From Sediminicola sp035798135 (GTDB lineage Bacteria > Bacteroidota > Bacteroidia > Flavobacteriales > Flavobacteriaceae): a stretch of DNA of 64,000 nt. The stretch lies in the NCBI GenBank assembly GCA_035798135.1, contig JAPFBR010000002.1, positions 1-64,000 of the forward strand, in the 5' to 3' direction. A program made the translations under genes and the position numbers. Within the stretch, counting starts at the first letter, position 1. Each line of letters begins with the position of its first letter. Under the pieces are notes generated by a model that was given only the letters and a program-made list of their open reading frames with translations, had not been told where the DNA came from and did no database searches. Of the stretch, positions 49,329 to 58,082 are shown piece by piece.

Positions 49329-50924
49329 ATGCTTACAGGAAAAAATTATATAGGCAACAAATTGTCCTCGAAAGGGAAAAATAGGTTTAAGACCTTCAAT
49401 CCCCAAAAGAATATGGAAAACAAATGGGAATTTATGGAGGCTTCCCAAGACGAGATTGATAGTGCCGTTAAATTGGCCACAAAGGCATTCAAAGCGTATA
49501 AAAACGTTTCAGCCCTACAAAAAGCACAATTTTTGAGAACGATAGCGGAAGAGATTGAGGCCTTGGGACAACCACTTATAGATACTTACATGGCTGAATC
49601 TGGATTGCCGGAAGGACGTGCTGCTGGAGAACGGGGAAGAACCATGGGCCAATTAAGAGCTTTTGCTACTCTTTTGGAAGAAGGTTCATGGGTAGAGGCC
49701 AGCATCGATACAGCACAGCCTGATCGGTTGCCACTACCAAAATCCGATATTAGAAAAATGCTAGTTCCCGTAGGGCCAATAGCCGTTTTTGGATCCAGTA
49801 ATTTCCCTTTGGCCTTTTCAACTGCTGGGGGTGATACGGCCAGTGCCTTGGCCGCCGGTTGTCCGGTCATAGTAAAGAGCCATCCCATGCATGCAGGAAC
49901 CGGGGAATTGGTAGCCTCTGCCATTTTGAAAGCTGCTGAAAAGACGGGTATGCCCAATGGTGTATTCTCCAATTTAAACAGTTCTGGAGTCGAAGTGGGC
50001 CAAAGGTTGGTGATGCATACTGGGATAAAAGCGGTAGGTTTTACCGGGAGTATAAAGGGAGGAATGGCCTTATACAAATTGGCTGGGGAACGCAAGGAAC
50101 CTATTCCTGTCTTCGCAGAAATGGGCAGTATCAATCCAGTGATCGCCTTGCCTAGTGCCATAAAGGAGAAAGGAGAATATTGGGCAAAACAATATGCGGG
50201 GTCTATTACCTTGGGAGCCGGGCAGTTCTGCACAAAACCAGGGTTAATCTTGGGATTGGAGGGAGCTGAATTTGATAGGTTTATCAACAAATTGGGACAA
50301 GAATTGGAAAAAATAGAACCAACCTGTATGCTGCACCCTAATATTCATAAAGGGTTTAAGGAATCCAAGGAGCATCTTTCAAGTCAAGAAGCAACCCAAA
50401 AAGTTGGTTCTTATGAGGATACAGTTCCACCCCATTATGCCCAACAAAAAGTTGTAACGGTTCGGGGGGAGCAGTTTTTAGCCAACCCTACACTCCATCA
50501 GGAAGTATTCGGCCCATTTTCGGTGGTGGTACGATGTAAGGACAAACTGGAATTAAAAAATATACTGGAACATTTGGAAGGCCAGTTGACAGGAACCATT
50601 CTTGGAAATAGGGAAGAGTTGGAGCAAGATCATAAAATAGTGGAAGCCTTGACAAACAGGGTGGGAAGAATTATTTTTAATGGTGTCCCAACAGGCGTGG
50701 AAGTATGCCCATCCATGCAGCATGGAGGTCCTTTTCCTGCATCATCGGATAGTAGGTTTACTTCTGTTGGAGTTTCCGCCATTAAAAGATGGTCCAGACC
50801 TGTTGCCTTTCAAGATTGGCCAAATGAATTGTTACCCGAGGCTTTACAAAACAACAATCCGTTGGGCATAATAAGGCTTATCAATGGGGAATTTACCAAT
50901 GATAAAATAAATACCATTATATGA
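49329..50924 (+). CDS. aldehyde dehydrogenase, probable 2,5-dioxovalerate (alpha-ketoglutaric semialdehyde) dehydrogenase
   Basis: The 531-residue protein has the ALDH NADP-binding stretch GPIAVFGSSNFPLAFSTAGGDTASALAAGCPVIVKSHP (about 138-175) and GFTGSIKGG (about 237-245). FAEMGSINPVIAL carries the general-base Glu at about 263, and GAGQFCTKPGLIL the catalytic Cys at about 301. The long form and F-x-A-E-M-G-S-I-N-P motif are those of alpha-ketoglutaric semialdehyde dehydrogenases, which yield 2-oxoglutarate as the last step of hydroxyproline or pentose breakdown. It overlaps the next gene by 4 bp. Confidence 0.9.
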   Translation: MLTGKNYIGNKLSSKGKNRFKTFNPQKNMENKWEFMEASQDEIDSAVKLATKAFKAYKNVSALQKAQFLRTIAEEIEALGQPLIDTYMAESGLPEGRAAGERGRTMGQLRAFATLLEEGSWVEASIDTAQPDRLPLPKSDIRKMLVPVGPIAVFGSSNFPLAFSTAGGDTASALAAGCPVIVKSHPMHAGTGELVASAILKAAEKTGMPNGVFSNLNSSGVEVGQRLVMHTGIKAVGFTGSIKGGMALYKLAGERKEPIPVFAEMGSINPVIALPSAIKEKGEYWAKQYAGSITLGAGQFCTKPGLILGLEGAEFDRFINKLGQELEKIEPTCMLHPNIHKGFKESKEHLSSQEATQKVGSYEDTVPPHYAQQKVVTVRGEQFLANPTLHQEVFGPFSVVVRCKDKLELKNILEHLEGQLTGTILGNREELEQDHKIVEALTNRVGRIIFNGVPTGVEVCPSMQHGGPFPASSDSRFTSVGVSAIKRWSRPVAFQDWPNELLPEALQNNNPLGIIRLINGEFTNDKINTII

Positions 50925-52651
50925 AATATTTAGGATTCTTACTTTTTAGTCTTTTTTTGTTGCACCAAGGATTTGCACAGGTTAAAACGATGGATGCTAC
51001 TGCTTCCCTGCACCAGATCATCAATGAATACCAGGAGCACGAGGGTTATGATGAAAAAGAATATCCACTGGGACTCTTTAGCAAGGACTATTATAGGGCT
51101 GAGGCAGATTTTGCGAAAAACCTACTCGATGAGCTGTCAACAGTGGCATACGAGGGCCTTAACGATACCGATCAAATATCTTTTGAACTGCTTTCTTTTG
51201 TGCTGCAAGATCAAATCGACTTTTATGAATTTGAGGGGTATTTAAACCCATTGCTTTCAGATTCCGGGTTTCATAATAATCTAACCTATATGGTGAGACC
51301 TTTGACCGGTTATGGTCAGGTAAAGGAATACCTTACTAAATTGAATGCGGTGCCCAACTATGTTGACCAGCATCTTATAAATTTAAGGGAAGGCCTTAAA
51401 AAAGGGGTATCCCAACCCAAAATTATTTTTAAGGGGTATGAATCCACCTATAACGATCATATTGTTAAAAATTTTGAGGATAGTTATTATTATTCCCCTT
51501 TTAATAGTCTGCCCAAAGAGCTATCTACAACACAACGGGATTCCGTCTTAAAGGCCGCAAAAGAGGTGATTATTTCCAAAGTAACGCCACAATTTGTCCG
51601 TATTAAAACGTTTTTTGAAGACGAGTACCTGCCAAATACTAGAGATGCCATAGGCGTTTCTGAAACACCCAATGGGAAGGCATATTATCAAAACAGAATA
51701 AATTTTTATACCACGAACACGTCATATTCGGCAAATGATATTCACGAGATTGGATTAAGTGAGGTGGCAAGGATCAAAGCCCAAATGGAAAAGATTATTG
51801 GAGACCTTAATTTTAAGGGAAGCTTTGAGGATTTTTTCCAATTTTTGAGGACAGATGCTCAATTTTATGCCAAAACACCAAAGGAATTGTTGATGATTGC
51901 TAGGGATATTGCCAAAAGAGCCGATGCACAACTGCCTCGATTTTTTAAAAATCTGCCACGTAAACCATATGGCGTGGCACCAGTCCCCGATGCCATAGCA
52001 CCAAAATATACTGGAGGGCGGTATGTAGGAACTTCTAAAAACAGTACGGATCCAGGTTATTATTGGGTAAACACATACGATCTACCAAGTAGGACACTTT
52101 ATACATTGCCTTCTTTAACGGTTCACGAAGCTGTTCCTGGGCACCACCTACAAGGTGCTTTGAATCTGGAATTGGGAGATAGTATTCCAAAATTCAGAAA
52201 AAATCTATACCTCTCGGCCTATGGGGAGGGATGGGGTCTTTACAGTGAATTTTTAGCTGAGGAAATGGGGATGTATACCACTCCTTATGAGCATTTCGGA
52301 AAGCTCACTTATGAAATGTGGCGCGCATGTCGTTTGGTGGTTGATACCGGAATTCACGCCAAAGGATGGACCAGGGCACAAGTCGTGAAATTTATGGCAT
52401 CCAACACCGCCCTTTCCCTACACGAAATAAATACAGAAACTGATCGCTATATTTCATGGCCTGGACAGGCATTGTCCTATAAAATTGGAGAGCTAAAAAT
52501 CAGGGAACTTCGTAAAAAAGCAGAGTCCAATTTAGGGGCTAAATTTGATATAAGGGAATTTCATGAAGTGGTATTGGGGCAAGGCACGGTAACCTTATCA
52601 ATATTGGAACAAAGAATAAATGAGTATATAAATAAAAGCACCAATGAGTAG
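50921..52651 (+). CDS. exported DUF885 family metallopeptidase-like protein
   Basis: The 576-residue product has a signal peptide (MKYLGFLLFSLFLLHQGFAQ). The DUF885 zinc-site motif SLTVHEAVPGHHLQGALNLELG (HExxPGHH) is at about 399-420. AYGEGWGLYSEFLAEEMGMY (about 434-453) gives the further Glu ligand. Family members are uncharacterised or dipeptidase-like. It starts inside the last codons of the aldehyde dehydrogenase gene and overlaps the epimerase by 8 bp, so it is part of the hydroxyproline operon; release of hydroxyproline from collagen-type peptides would fit, as inference. Confidence 0.87.
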   Translation: MKYLGFLLFSLFLLHQGFAQVKTMDATASLHQIINEYQEHEGYDEKEYPLGLFSKDYYRAEADFAKNLLDELSTVAYEGLNDTDQISFELLSFVLQDQIDFYEFEGYLNPLLSDSGFHNNLTYMVRPLTGYGQVKEYLTKLNAVPNYVDQHLINLREGLKKGVSQPKIIFKGYESTYNDHIVKNFEDSYYYSPFNSLPKELSTTQRDSVLKAAKEVIISKVTPQFVRIKTFFEDEYLPNTRDAIGVSETPNGKAYYQNRINFYTTNTSYSANDIHEIGLSEVARIKAQMEKIIGDLNFKGSFEDFFQFLRTDAQFYAKTPKELLMIARDIAKRADAQLPRFFKNLPRKPYGVAPVPDAIAPKYTGGRYVGTSKNSTDPGYYWVNTYDLPSRTLYTLPSLTVHEAVPGHHLQGALNLELGDSIPKFRKNLYLSAYGEGWGLYSEFLAEEMGMYTTPYEHFGKLTYEMWRACRLVVDTGIHAKGWTRAQVVKFMASNTALSLHEINTETDRYISWPGQALSYKIGELKIRELRKKAESNLGAKFDIREFHEVVLGQGTVTLSILEQRINEYINKSTNE

Positions 52652-53651
52652 GAAGACCTTCTTTTGTATTGATGCCCATACTTGCGGGAATCCCGTGCGC
52701 GTGGTTGCCGGGGGTGGTCCCAATTTAGTTGGGAAAAACATGAGTGAGAAACGGCAGCATTTCCTAAAGGAATACGATTGGATTCGTCGGGGGTTGATGT
52801 TTGAACCTAGGGGCCATGATATGATGAGTGGTAGTATCCTTTTTCCTCCCCATAATCCCAATAATGATTTTGCCATCTTGTTCATTGAAACCTCTGGGTG
52901 TTTGCCCATGTGTGGTCATGGCACAATTGGCACTATTACAATAGCTATTGAAGAAGGGCTCGTGACCCCTAAAACTGCTGGAAAGGTACGTATGGAAGCC
53001 CCTGCAGGCTTGGTGGAGATTGAATACCAACAGACCGGGAAAAAAGTGGATTGGGTAAAACTGGTCAATGTAAAGAGCTATTTGGAAGCTGAAAATTTGA
53101 CAGTAGATTGTCCGGAGTTGGGTGAACTTACCTTTGATGTCGCCTATGGCGGTAATTTTTATGCTATAGTTGATCCTCAAAAAAACTTTTCTGGAATCCA
53201 TGATTTCACTGCCAATAAAATTATCCAATTTTCACAAGTAATAAGGGATGCTATCAATATAAGATACCCTGATCAATTTATACATCCAGAAAATAGTACA
53301 ATTAGGGATGTTTCCCATATTCTATGGACAGGAAATCCTATAGACCCATGCTCTTCAGGCCGCAATGCGGTTTTTTATGGGGAGAAGGCCATAGACAGAT
53401 CGCCATGTGGAACAGGAACATCGGCCCGAATGGCACAGTTGTATGCAAAAGGGAAGCTGCAGGTAGGAGAAGAATTTATACATGAGAGCTTTATTGGCTC
53501 CAAATTTAAGGGTAAGATAGAGTCCGTCACTACCTTGAATGGAAAAGAAGCCATTGTACCAAGTGTTCAAGGATGGGCTTTTGTTTATGGTTACAACAAT
53601 ATTATCATTGATGATGATGATCCCTATGCCCATGGATTTCAAGTGTTATGA
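52644..53651 (+). CDS. 4-hydroxyproline epimerase (proline racemase family)
   Basis: The 335-residue protein begins with IDAHTCGNPVRVVAGG (8-23). It carries the two catalytic cysteines in LPMCGHGTIG (Cys at about 90) and SPCGTGTSARMAQ (Cys at about 253). The second motif is followed by LYAKGKLQVGEEFIHESFIGS, as in hydroxyproline epimerases. It converts trans-4-L-hydroxyproline to cis-4-D-hydroxyproline, the entry step of the pathway. The start overlaps the DUF885 stop. The next expected enzyme, a D-hydroxyproline oxidase or dehydrogenase, is not nearby. Confidence 0.9.
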   Translation: MSRKTFFCIDAHTCGNPVRVVAGGGPNLVGKNMSEKRQHFLKEYDWIRRGLMFEPRGHDMMSGSILFPPHNPNNDFAILFIETSGCLPMCGHGTIGTITIAIEEGLVTPKTAGKVRMEAPAGLVEIEYQQTGKKVDWVKLVNVKSYLEAENLTVDCPELGELTFDVAYGGNFYAIVDPQKNFSGIHDFTANKIIQFSQVIRDAINIRYPDQFIHPENSTIRDVSHILWTGNPIDPCSSGRNAVFYGEKAIDRSPCGTGTSARMAQLYAKGKLQVGEEFIHESFIGSKFKGKIESVTTLNGKEAIVPSVQGWAFVYGYNNIIIDDDDPYAHGFQVL

Positions 53652-53808
53652 TCAAGAGGCCACTTCTGCTTTCTACAATTTTGCTTGAGTACTATAGAAC
53701 TGATATTTATCATGGATAATTAGGCCTTACGGTTATAGATTTGAATTTACACCAAGATTTTAAATGAGCCTTGGGTTTGATTTTAAAAGCTGCTACACAT
53801 CATCAAGT

Positions 53809-54717
53809 ATGGATTTCATAGATTATTATAAGGTTTTGGGCTTGACCAAGGGCGCATCTGAGAAGGATATCAAAAAAGCCTACAGAAAATTGGCCCGTAA
53901 ATACCATCCGGATCTTAATCCCAATGATAAGGAAGCGGAAAAAAAGTTCAAACAGATCAATGAGGCCAATGAAGTACTTAGTGATGCCGAAAAACGCAAG
54001 AAGTATGACCAGTACGGAAAGGATTGGGAGCATGCCGAAGCCTTTGAAAAGGCAAAAAAAGAACGTTCCAAATCTTCTGCATATGGCGGGAGAGGTTCTG
54101 AAGGGTACAGTTATAGCGGGGAACAATCCACTGAAGATTTTTCGGACTTTTTTAACACCATGTTTGGGGGGCGTAGCCAAAGGGCAGGGGGCAGCCCCGT
54201 TAAATTTAGGGGACAGGATTACAATGCAGAGCTGCAACTAGGTCTCATGGATGCTTTTACTACACATAAGCAAACCCTTACGGTCAACCATAAAAATATT
54301 AGAATTACAATCCCGGCAGGGGTAGTGGATGGCCAGACCATTAAAATAGCAGGACATGGAGGTCCAGGGGTTAATGGAGGGCCCAATGGGGATTTATATA
54401 TTACGTTTTCCATTGTGAACAATACGGCCTTTAAAAGAGATGGTGAAAATTTGTACAAGACTGAGGAAATTTCCCTGACAAAAGCAGTCTTGGGAGGAGA
54501 TATTACTATAAACACCTTAAGCGGATCAGTAAAACTTAAAGTGAAACCAAATACTCAAAACGGCACCAAAGTGAAATTGAAAGGGAAGGGATTTCCCAAG
54601 TATAAAAAAGATGGGCAGTTTGGAGATCTTTTCGTGACCTATTCCGTAAAAATACCGACAACCCTAACTTCTAGACAAAAGGAGTTGTTTGAGGAACTGG
54701 AGAAAACAAAACTTTAA
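53809..54717 (+). CDS. cbpA: DnaJ-like curved-DNA-binding protein CbpA
   Basis: The start MDFIDYYKVLGLTKGASEKD gives 302 residues; the J domain would be displaced by the longer frame. HPD lies in ARKYHPDLNPND (about 30-41), a Gly/Ser-rich linker follows (about 90-115), then a DnaJ C-terminal domain without the zinc region. It stimulates DnaK and binds curved DNA. A TAGATTTG -7-like sequence at 53736-53743 precedes the gene. The CbpM gene begins 13 bp downstream. Confidence 0.93.
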   Translation: MDFIDYYKVLGLTKGASEKDIKKAYRKLARKYHPDLNPNDKEAEKKFKQINEANEVLSDAEKRKKYDQYGKDWEHAEAFEKAKKERSKSSAYGGRGSEGYSYSGEQSTEDFSDFFNTMFGGRSQRAGGSPVKFRGQDYNAELQLGLMDAFTTHKQTLTVNHKNIRITIPAGVVDGQTIKIAGHGGPGVNGGPNGDLYITFSIVNNTAFKRDGENLYKTEEISLTKAVLGGDITINTLSGSVKLKVKPNTQNGTKVKLKGKGFPKYKKDGQFGDLFVTYSVKIPTTLTSRQKELFEELEKTKL

Positions 54718-54730
54718 CCTTAGAACGAAG

Positions 54731-55027
54731 ATGATGGAGAATACGTATTATATTACGATAAGGGATTTCTGTAGCAGCCATGACATAGACGAATCTTTCG
54801 TTTTTTCCCTTGGTGAGTTTGATTTGGTGACCTTGGAGATCGTGGAACAGGAACACTACATTCATCAGGAAGAATTGCCGAAACTCGAGAAGATGGTGCG
54901 ACTATATCAGGATCTTGACATCAATTTGGAAGGTTTGGAGGCCATTTATCACCTTTTGGAAAGGGTAGAGCAGATGCAGACGGAAGTCAACCTACTTAAA
55001 AATAAACTTCGCAGATGGGAAGATTGA
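54731..55027 (+). CDS. cbpM: chaperone modulator CbpM-like protein
   Basis: The start MMENTYYITIRDFCSSHDID gives 98 residues (the next ATG, one codon later, is an alternative). The sequence is MerR-like: a helix-turn-helix type N-terminus, then FDLVTLEIVEQEHYIHQEELPKLEKMVRLYQDLDINLEGLEAIYHLLERVEQMQ and a short coiled coil. CbpM binds CbpA and blocks its co-chaperone and DNA-binding roles. The position right after cbpA is the usual one. Confidence 0.9.
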   Translation: MMENTYYITIRDFCSSHDIDESFVFSLGEFDLVTLEIVEQEHYIHQEELPKLEKMVRLYQDLDINLEGLEAIYHLLERVEQMQTEVNLLKNKLRRWED

Positions 55028-55048
55028 TCAAGCAACTGCTTACCTGTA

Positions 55049-55726
55049 TCACTGACTTATGATCTTGCCGTCTTCCATTTCTATGATCCGATCCGTTCTT
55101 TTCGCAAAATCAATATCATGAGTGACGATCAAAAGAGATAATCCTTCCCTCTCTTTTAAGTCTTTCAAAATTTGAAATACATTTTCAGAATTGTGACTAT
55201 CCAAATTTCCCGTGGGTTCATCGCCCATTAATAAAGTTGGATTGTTGATCAGAGCCCTTGCAATTGCCACACGTTGTTTTTCACCTCCTGATATTCTAGA
55301 AGCTTTCTTGGTAGCCAAATGTTCAATATGCAACATTTTAAGCTTTTCCATTGCATTGTGCTCAATTTCTTGAAATGATTTTTCTGCTAATTTTTTGGCC
55401 GGGAGCATCACATTTTCCAAAACTGAAAATTCCGATAGCAGGTAATGGAACTGAAAAACGAAACCTATGTTTTTATTTCTAATTCTGGAAAGCTCTTCGT
55501 TCGTCTTGCCCGTAATGAGTTCTTCGTTAAAATAAAGTTCTCCCTCATAATCGGTATCCATAGTGGAAAGAATGTACAGGAGGGTAGATTTTCCAGAACC
55601 GGATTTCCCCATAATGGAAACAAACTCCCCATTTTTGATTTGGAAAGAAATATCCTTTAGGACATGGAAAGGAACTGGCTTTTTAAAATATTTGTCAATA
55701 TGTTTTGCTTCTAAAACGAACTCCAT
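55049..55726 (-). CDS. ABC transporter ATP-binding protein (LolD/MacB type)
   Basis: The 225-residue ATPase has Walker A GKSGSGKSTLL (about 38-48), Q-loop FQFHYLLSEFSV, signature RISGGEKQRVAIARAL (about 138-153), Walker B LLMGDEPTGNLD and H-loop VTHD. It energises the permease encoded 9 bp upstream. The order adaptor, permease, ATPase on the minus strand resembles DevBCA/MacAB-type export systems. Confidence 0.95.
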   Translation of the reverse strand: MEFVLEAKHIDKYFKKPVPFHVLKDISFQIKNGEFVSIMGKSGSGKSTLLYILSTMDTDYEGELYFNEELITGKTNEELSRIRNKNIGFVFQFHYLLSEFSVLENVMLPAKKLAEKSFQEIEHNAMEKLKMLHIEHLATKKASRISGGEKQRVAIARALINNPTLLMGDEPTGNLDSHNSENVFQILKDLKEREGLSLLIVTHDIDFAKRTDRIIEMEDGKIISQ

Positions 55727-55735
55727 TTTTAGGTT

Positions 55736-56998
55736 TTAAGATCCTCTAATAATTCGTACCGGGTCAATATTTTTTGCCTTGTTGGCAGGTAAATACCCCG
55801 CAATAAAAGTGGAAATAAGGGCGAATACGATGCCAATGACATAGTACCAACCATTAAAGTTAACGGGGTAGGTTGTTATGGTGGGCAGCGCTTCCGTTTC
55901 AAAGGGCAACTTATCTATTATATTTGAAAGTATATACCCAATGATAAGACCGCTAATACCGCCCAGAATGCCAATAATCATGGCCTGACTCATAAAGATG
56001 AGTTTTACATCCCTTCCTGAAAACCCTGTGGCTTTTAAAATGGCGATATCTTTCATTTTTTCATAAATGAGCATGTTAAGAATGTTATAGATACCAAAAC
56101 CCGCTACAATCAAAAGGGTTATGGAAACCGCATAGGTTATTAAGTTTCTGATGTTGGATCCAGTTTCGAACTGTGCGTTGGCCTTATTAATATCTGTAGC
56201 TTTCACATTAAATTTACGTTCCAATGTATTTGCCATGGGTGCCGCCATGGAAATATAATTAAGCTTTACATTGATATCCGTAATATAGTTGTCTGCCTCC
56301 CCAAGTAGTCGTTGTACCGTTTTTAGATTGGCATAACTTTGTATATTATCCAGATCGGCAATACCACTTTGGTACAACCCTACAATTTTTAGGGGAAAAA
56401 CATCTCCAGAGACCGTGCTGATTTGGACCCTGTCCCCAGGGGAGAGGGACATTTTTTTTGCTAGTCCAGCTCCCAAAAGAATCCCATTGTCATTGTTTTT
56501 TAAAGCCAAGGGCGTTCCTTGGATGATGTAATCCTGCATATTGGAAAGACGGACTTCCTCCAAAACATCAATTCCTGTCAATGTACCTCCCAATTCTATG
56601 GATCCAGATAAATAAAAGATTTGTGACCCCAACTGTGGGGTGGCACCCAAGACATTTTTATCTGCTCTTAGATAATGTAGAATTGGAACAGCGTTGTGAA
56701 TCTTTTTTTGGGTTCTTTTTGGTTTGATGGAATGGACTACATTAAAAGCGTTGGCATATTCCTGATACAAGCCTACAGGTTGTTTCTCACTAGGTTCTAT
56801 TTCGTTGTAGAGATGGATATGGGGAGTCTGGTTGAGGATTAGGTCGTCCAACATTCCATTTAGTCCGGTCATAAAACTTACCAAGGTAATATAGGCCCCT
56901 ATGCCAAAAGTAACCCCAAGGGAAGCGGTAATGGTAGATTTCATCTTAGTGGTAAGATGTGTCTTCGCAATACCCAATATAACTTTCCAATTGGTCAT
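55736..56998 (-). CDS. ABC transporter permease (FtsX/LolE-type)
   Basis: The 420-residue protein has one N-terminal helix (about 18-45), a large periplasmic part (about 50-275; DNIQSYANLKTVQRLLG), then three C-terminal helices (about 285-308, 335-365, 385-410) forming the FtsX domain. The pattern is that of MacB/LolC-E/DevC permeases that pass cargo to an outer-membrane pathway. It overlaps the adaptor gene by 4 bp. The cargo is unknown. Confidence 0.92.
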   Translation of the reverse strand: MTNWKVILGIAKTHLTTKMKSTITASLGVTFGIGAYITLVSFMTGLNGMLDDLILNQTPHIHLYNEIEPSEKQPVGLYQEYANAFNVVHSIKPKRTQKKIHNAVPILHYLRADKNVLGATPQLGSQIFYLSGSIELGGTLTGIDVLEEVRLSNMQDYIIQGTPLALKNNDNGILLGAGLAKKMSLSPGDRVQISTVSGDVFPLKIVGLYQSGIADLDNIQSYANLKTVQRLLGEADNYITDINVKLNYISMAAPMANTLERKFNVKATDINKANAQFETGSNIRNLITYAVSITLLIVAGFGIYNILNMLIYEKMKDIAILKATGFSGRDVKLIFMSQAMIIGILGGISGLIIGYILSNIIDKLPFETEALPTITTYPVNFNGWYYVIGIVFALISTFIAGYLPANKAKNIDPVRIIRGS

Positions 56999-58077
56999 CT
57001 TTCTGGCTTTAACAACTCCGATTCCTTGGTAATTCCTGATAGAATTTCCACTCGGTCCAAATTTTGCAGCCCAATGGAGACGGTAACAGATCCGTCCGAG
57101 GTCATTACCTTGTTTCCTTCCAAAAGGTATTCTTTGGGGATGGTAAGGGTATTTTCCTTTTCTGCCACAATGATATTTCCTTCTCCGGAAAGTCCTGGGT
57201 ATAATACTTTGGGAGGAGAAATAAATACGGCTTCTATCTTAAAAGTTTGTGATCGCTCATCTTTTCTAGGATAGATTTTACTGATTTTGGTTTCAAAGAC
57301 ATCGGATCCGTAAGCGTCAAGTGTAATGAGCGCTTTTAATCCCACCGATATTTTTACAATATCCACTTCGTCTACCAACATTTCAATTACGAAAGCATCA
57401 TTTTTGCCTATGGCGGCAATGGGCTCCATAGTGCTGACTACCTCCCCCGGATTTTTAAGGAGGGCATATACCTTTCCATTAATTTTGCTGTCCACCCTAA
57501 AATCTTTAGTATTGATCAAAGACGTTTTATAATTATTTTCAGCTTGCTCCAATTGGGTTTTCAGCTCATTTTTTGTTCGGTTGTATTTCGACCGTAAAAG
57601 TTGTAACTGATTTGTGGCTAGCTCAAAATTTAATTTTTTGGTATCGTATTCCAATTTGGATCCAATCTTTTGTTTCCATAGATTCTCTTGTCTGTAAAAA
57701 TTGATGGAGTCGTTCTTGAATCGTAAAAGTGCCGCTTTTATCTCGTCCTGGAGATCCCTTAAAATCGCAAAGTTACCCTGATAGTTTTCTTTGGCCAATT
57801 TCACGTTGAGCCTAGCATTTTCCGTATTTAATTTCGGAGAAGTGTTGATAATCTGTAAAATGGGTGCTCCTTTATACACCAGATCCCCTTCTTCTACCAG
57901 ATTGATATCCAAGATCCCAGATACAGCAGAATACACTTGATACAGACTATCGGGTTGTATGGTAACGGATGAATATACGGATTCTATCATTTTGGTTTCA
58001 AGGGGGCGTACTGTCTCTTGTTTTTTGCCACAGGAGACCAATAGAAGAAGACAGGGTATGATTTTTTTAAGTAACAT
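56995..58077 (-). CDS. HlyD-family periplasmic adaptor, lipoprotein
   Basis: The 360-residue product has a lipoprotein-type signal (MLLKKIIPCLLLLVSC, Cys at 16). A biotinyl-lipoyl-like domain is split around a coiled-coil hairpin (about 80-185; LRDLQDEIKAALLRFKNDSINFYRQENL, QLLRSKYNRTKNELKTQLEQAE). The second half, KVYALLKNPGEVVSTMEPIAAIGK, completes it, followed by beta-barrel and membrane-proximal domains. It links the inner-membrane ABC permease to an outer-membrane channel, which is not encoded nearby. It is the first gene of the three-gene export operon. Confidence 0.9.
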   Translation of the reverse strand: MLLKKIIPCLLLLVSCGKKQETVRPLETKMIESVYSSVTIQPDSLYQVYSAVSGILDINLVEEGDLVYKGAPILQIINTSPKLNTENARLNVKLAKENYQGNFAILRDLQDEIKAALLRFKNDSINFYRQENLWKQKIGSKLEYDTKKLNFELATNQLQLLRSKYNRTKNELKTQLEQAENNYKTSLINTKDFRVDSKINGKVYALLKNPGEVVSTMEPIAAIGKNDAFVIEMLVDEVDIVKISVGLKALITLDAYGSDVFETKISKIYPRKDERSQTFKIEAVFISPPKVLYPGLSGEGNIIVAEKENTLTIPKEYLLEGNKVMTSDGSVTVSIGLQNLDRVEILSGITKESELLKPER

Positions 58078-58082
58078 CTTAG

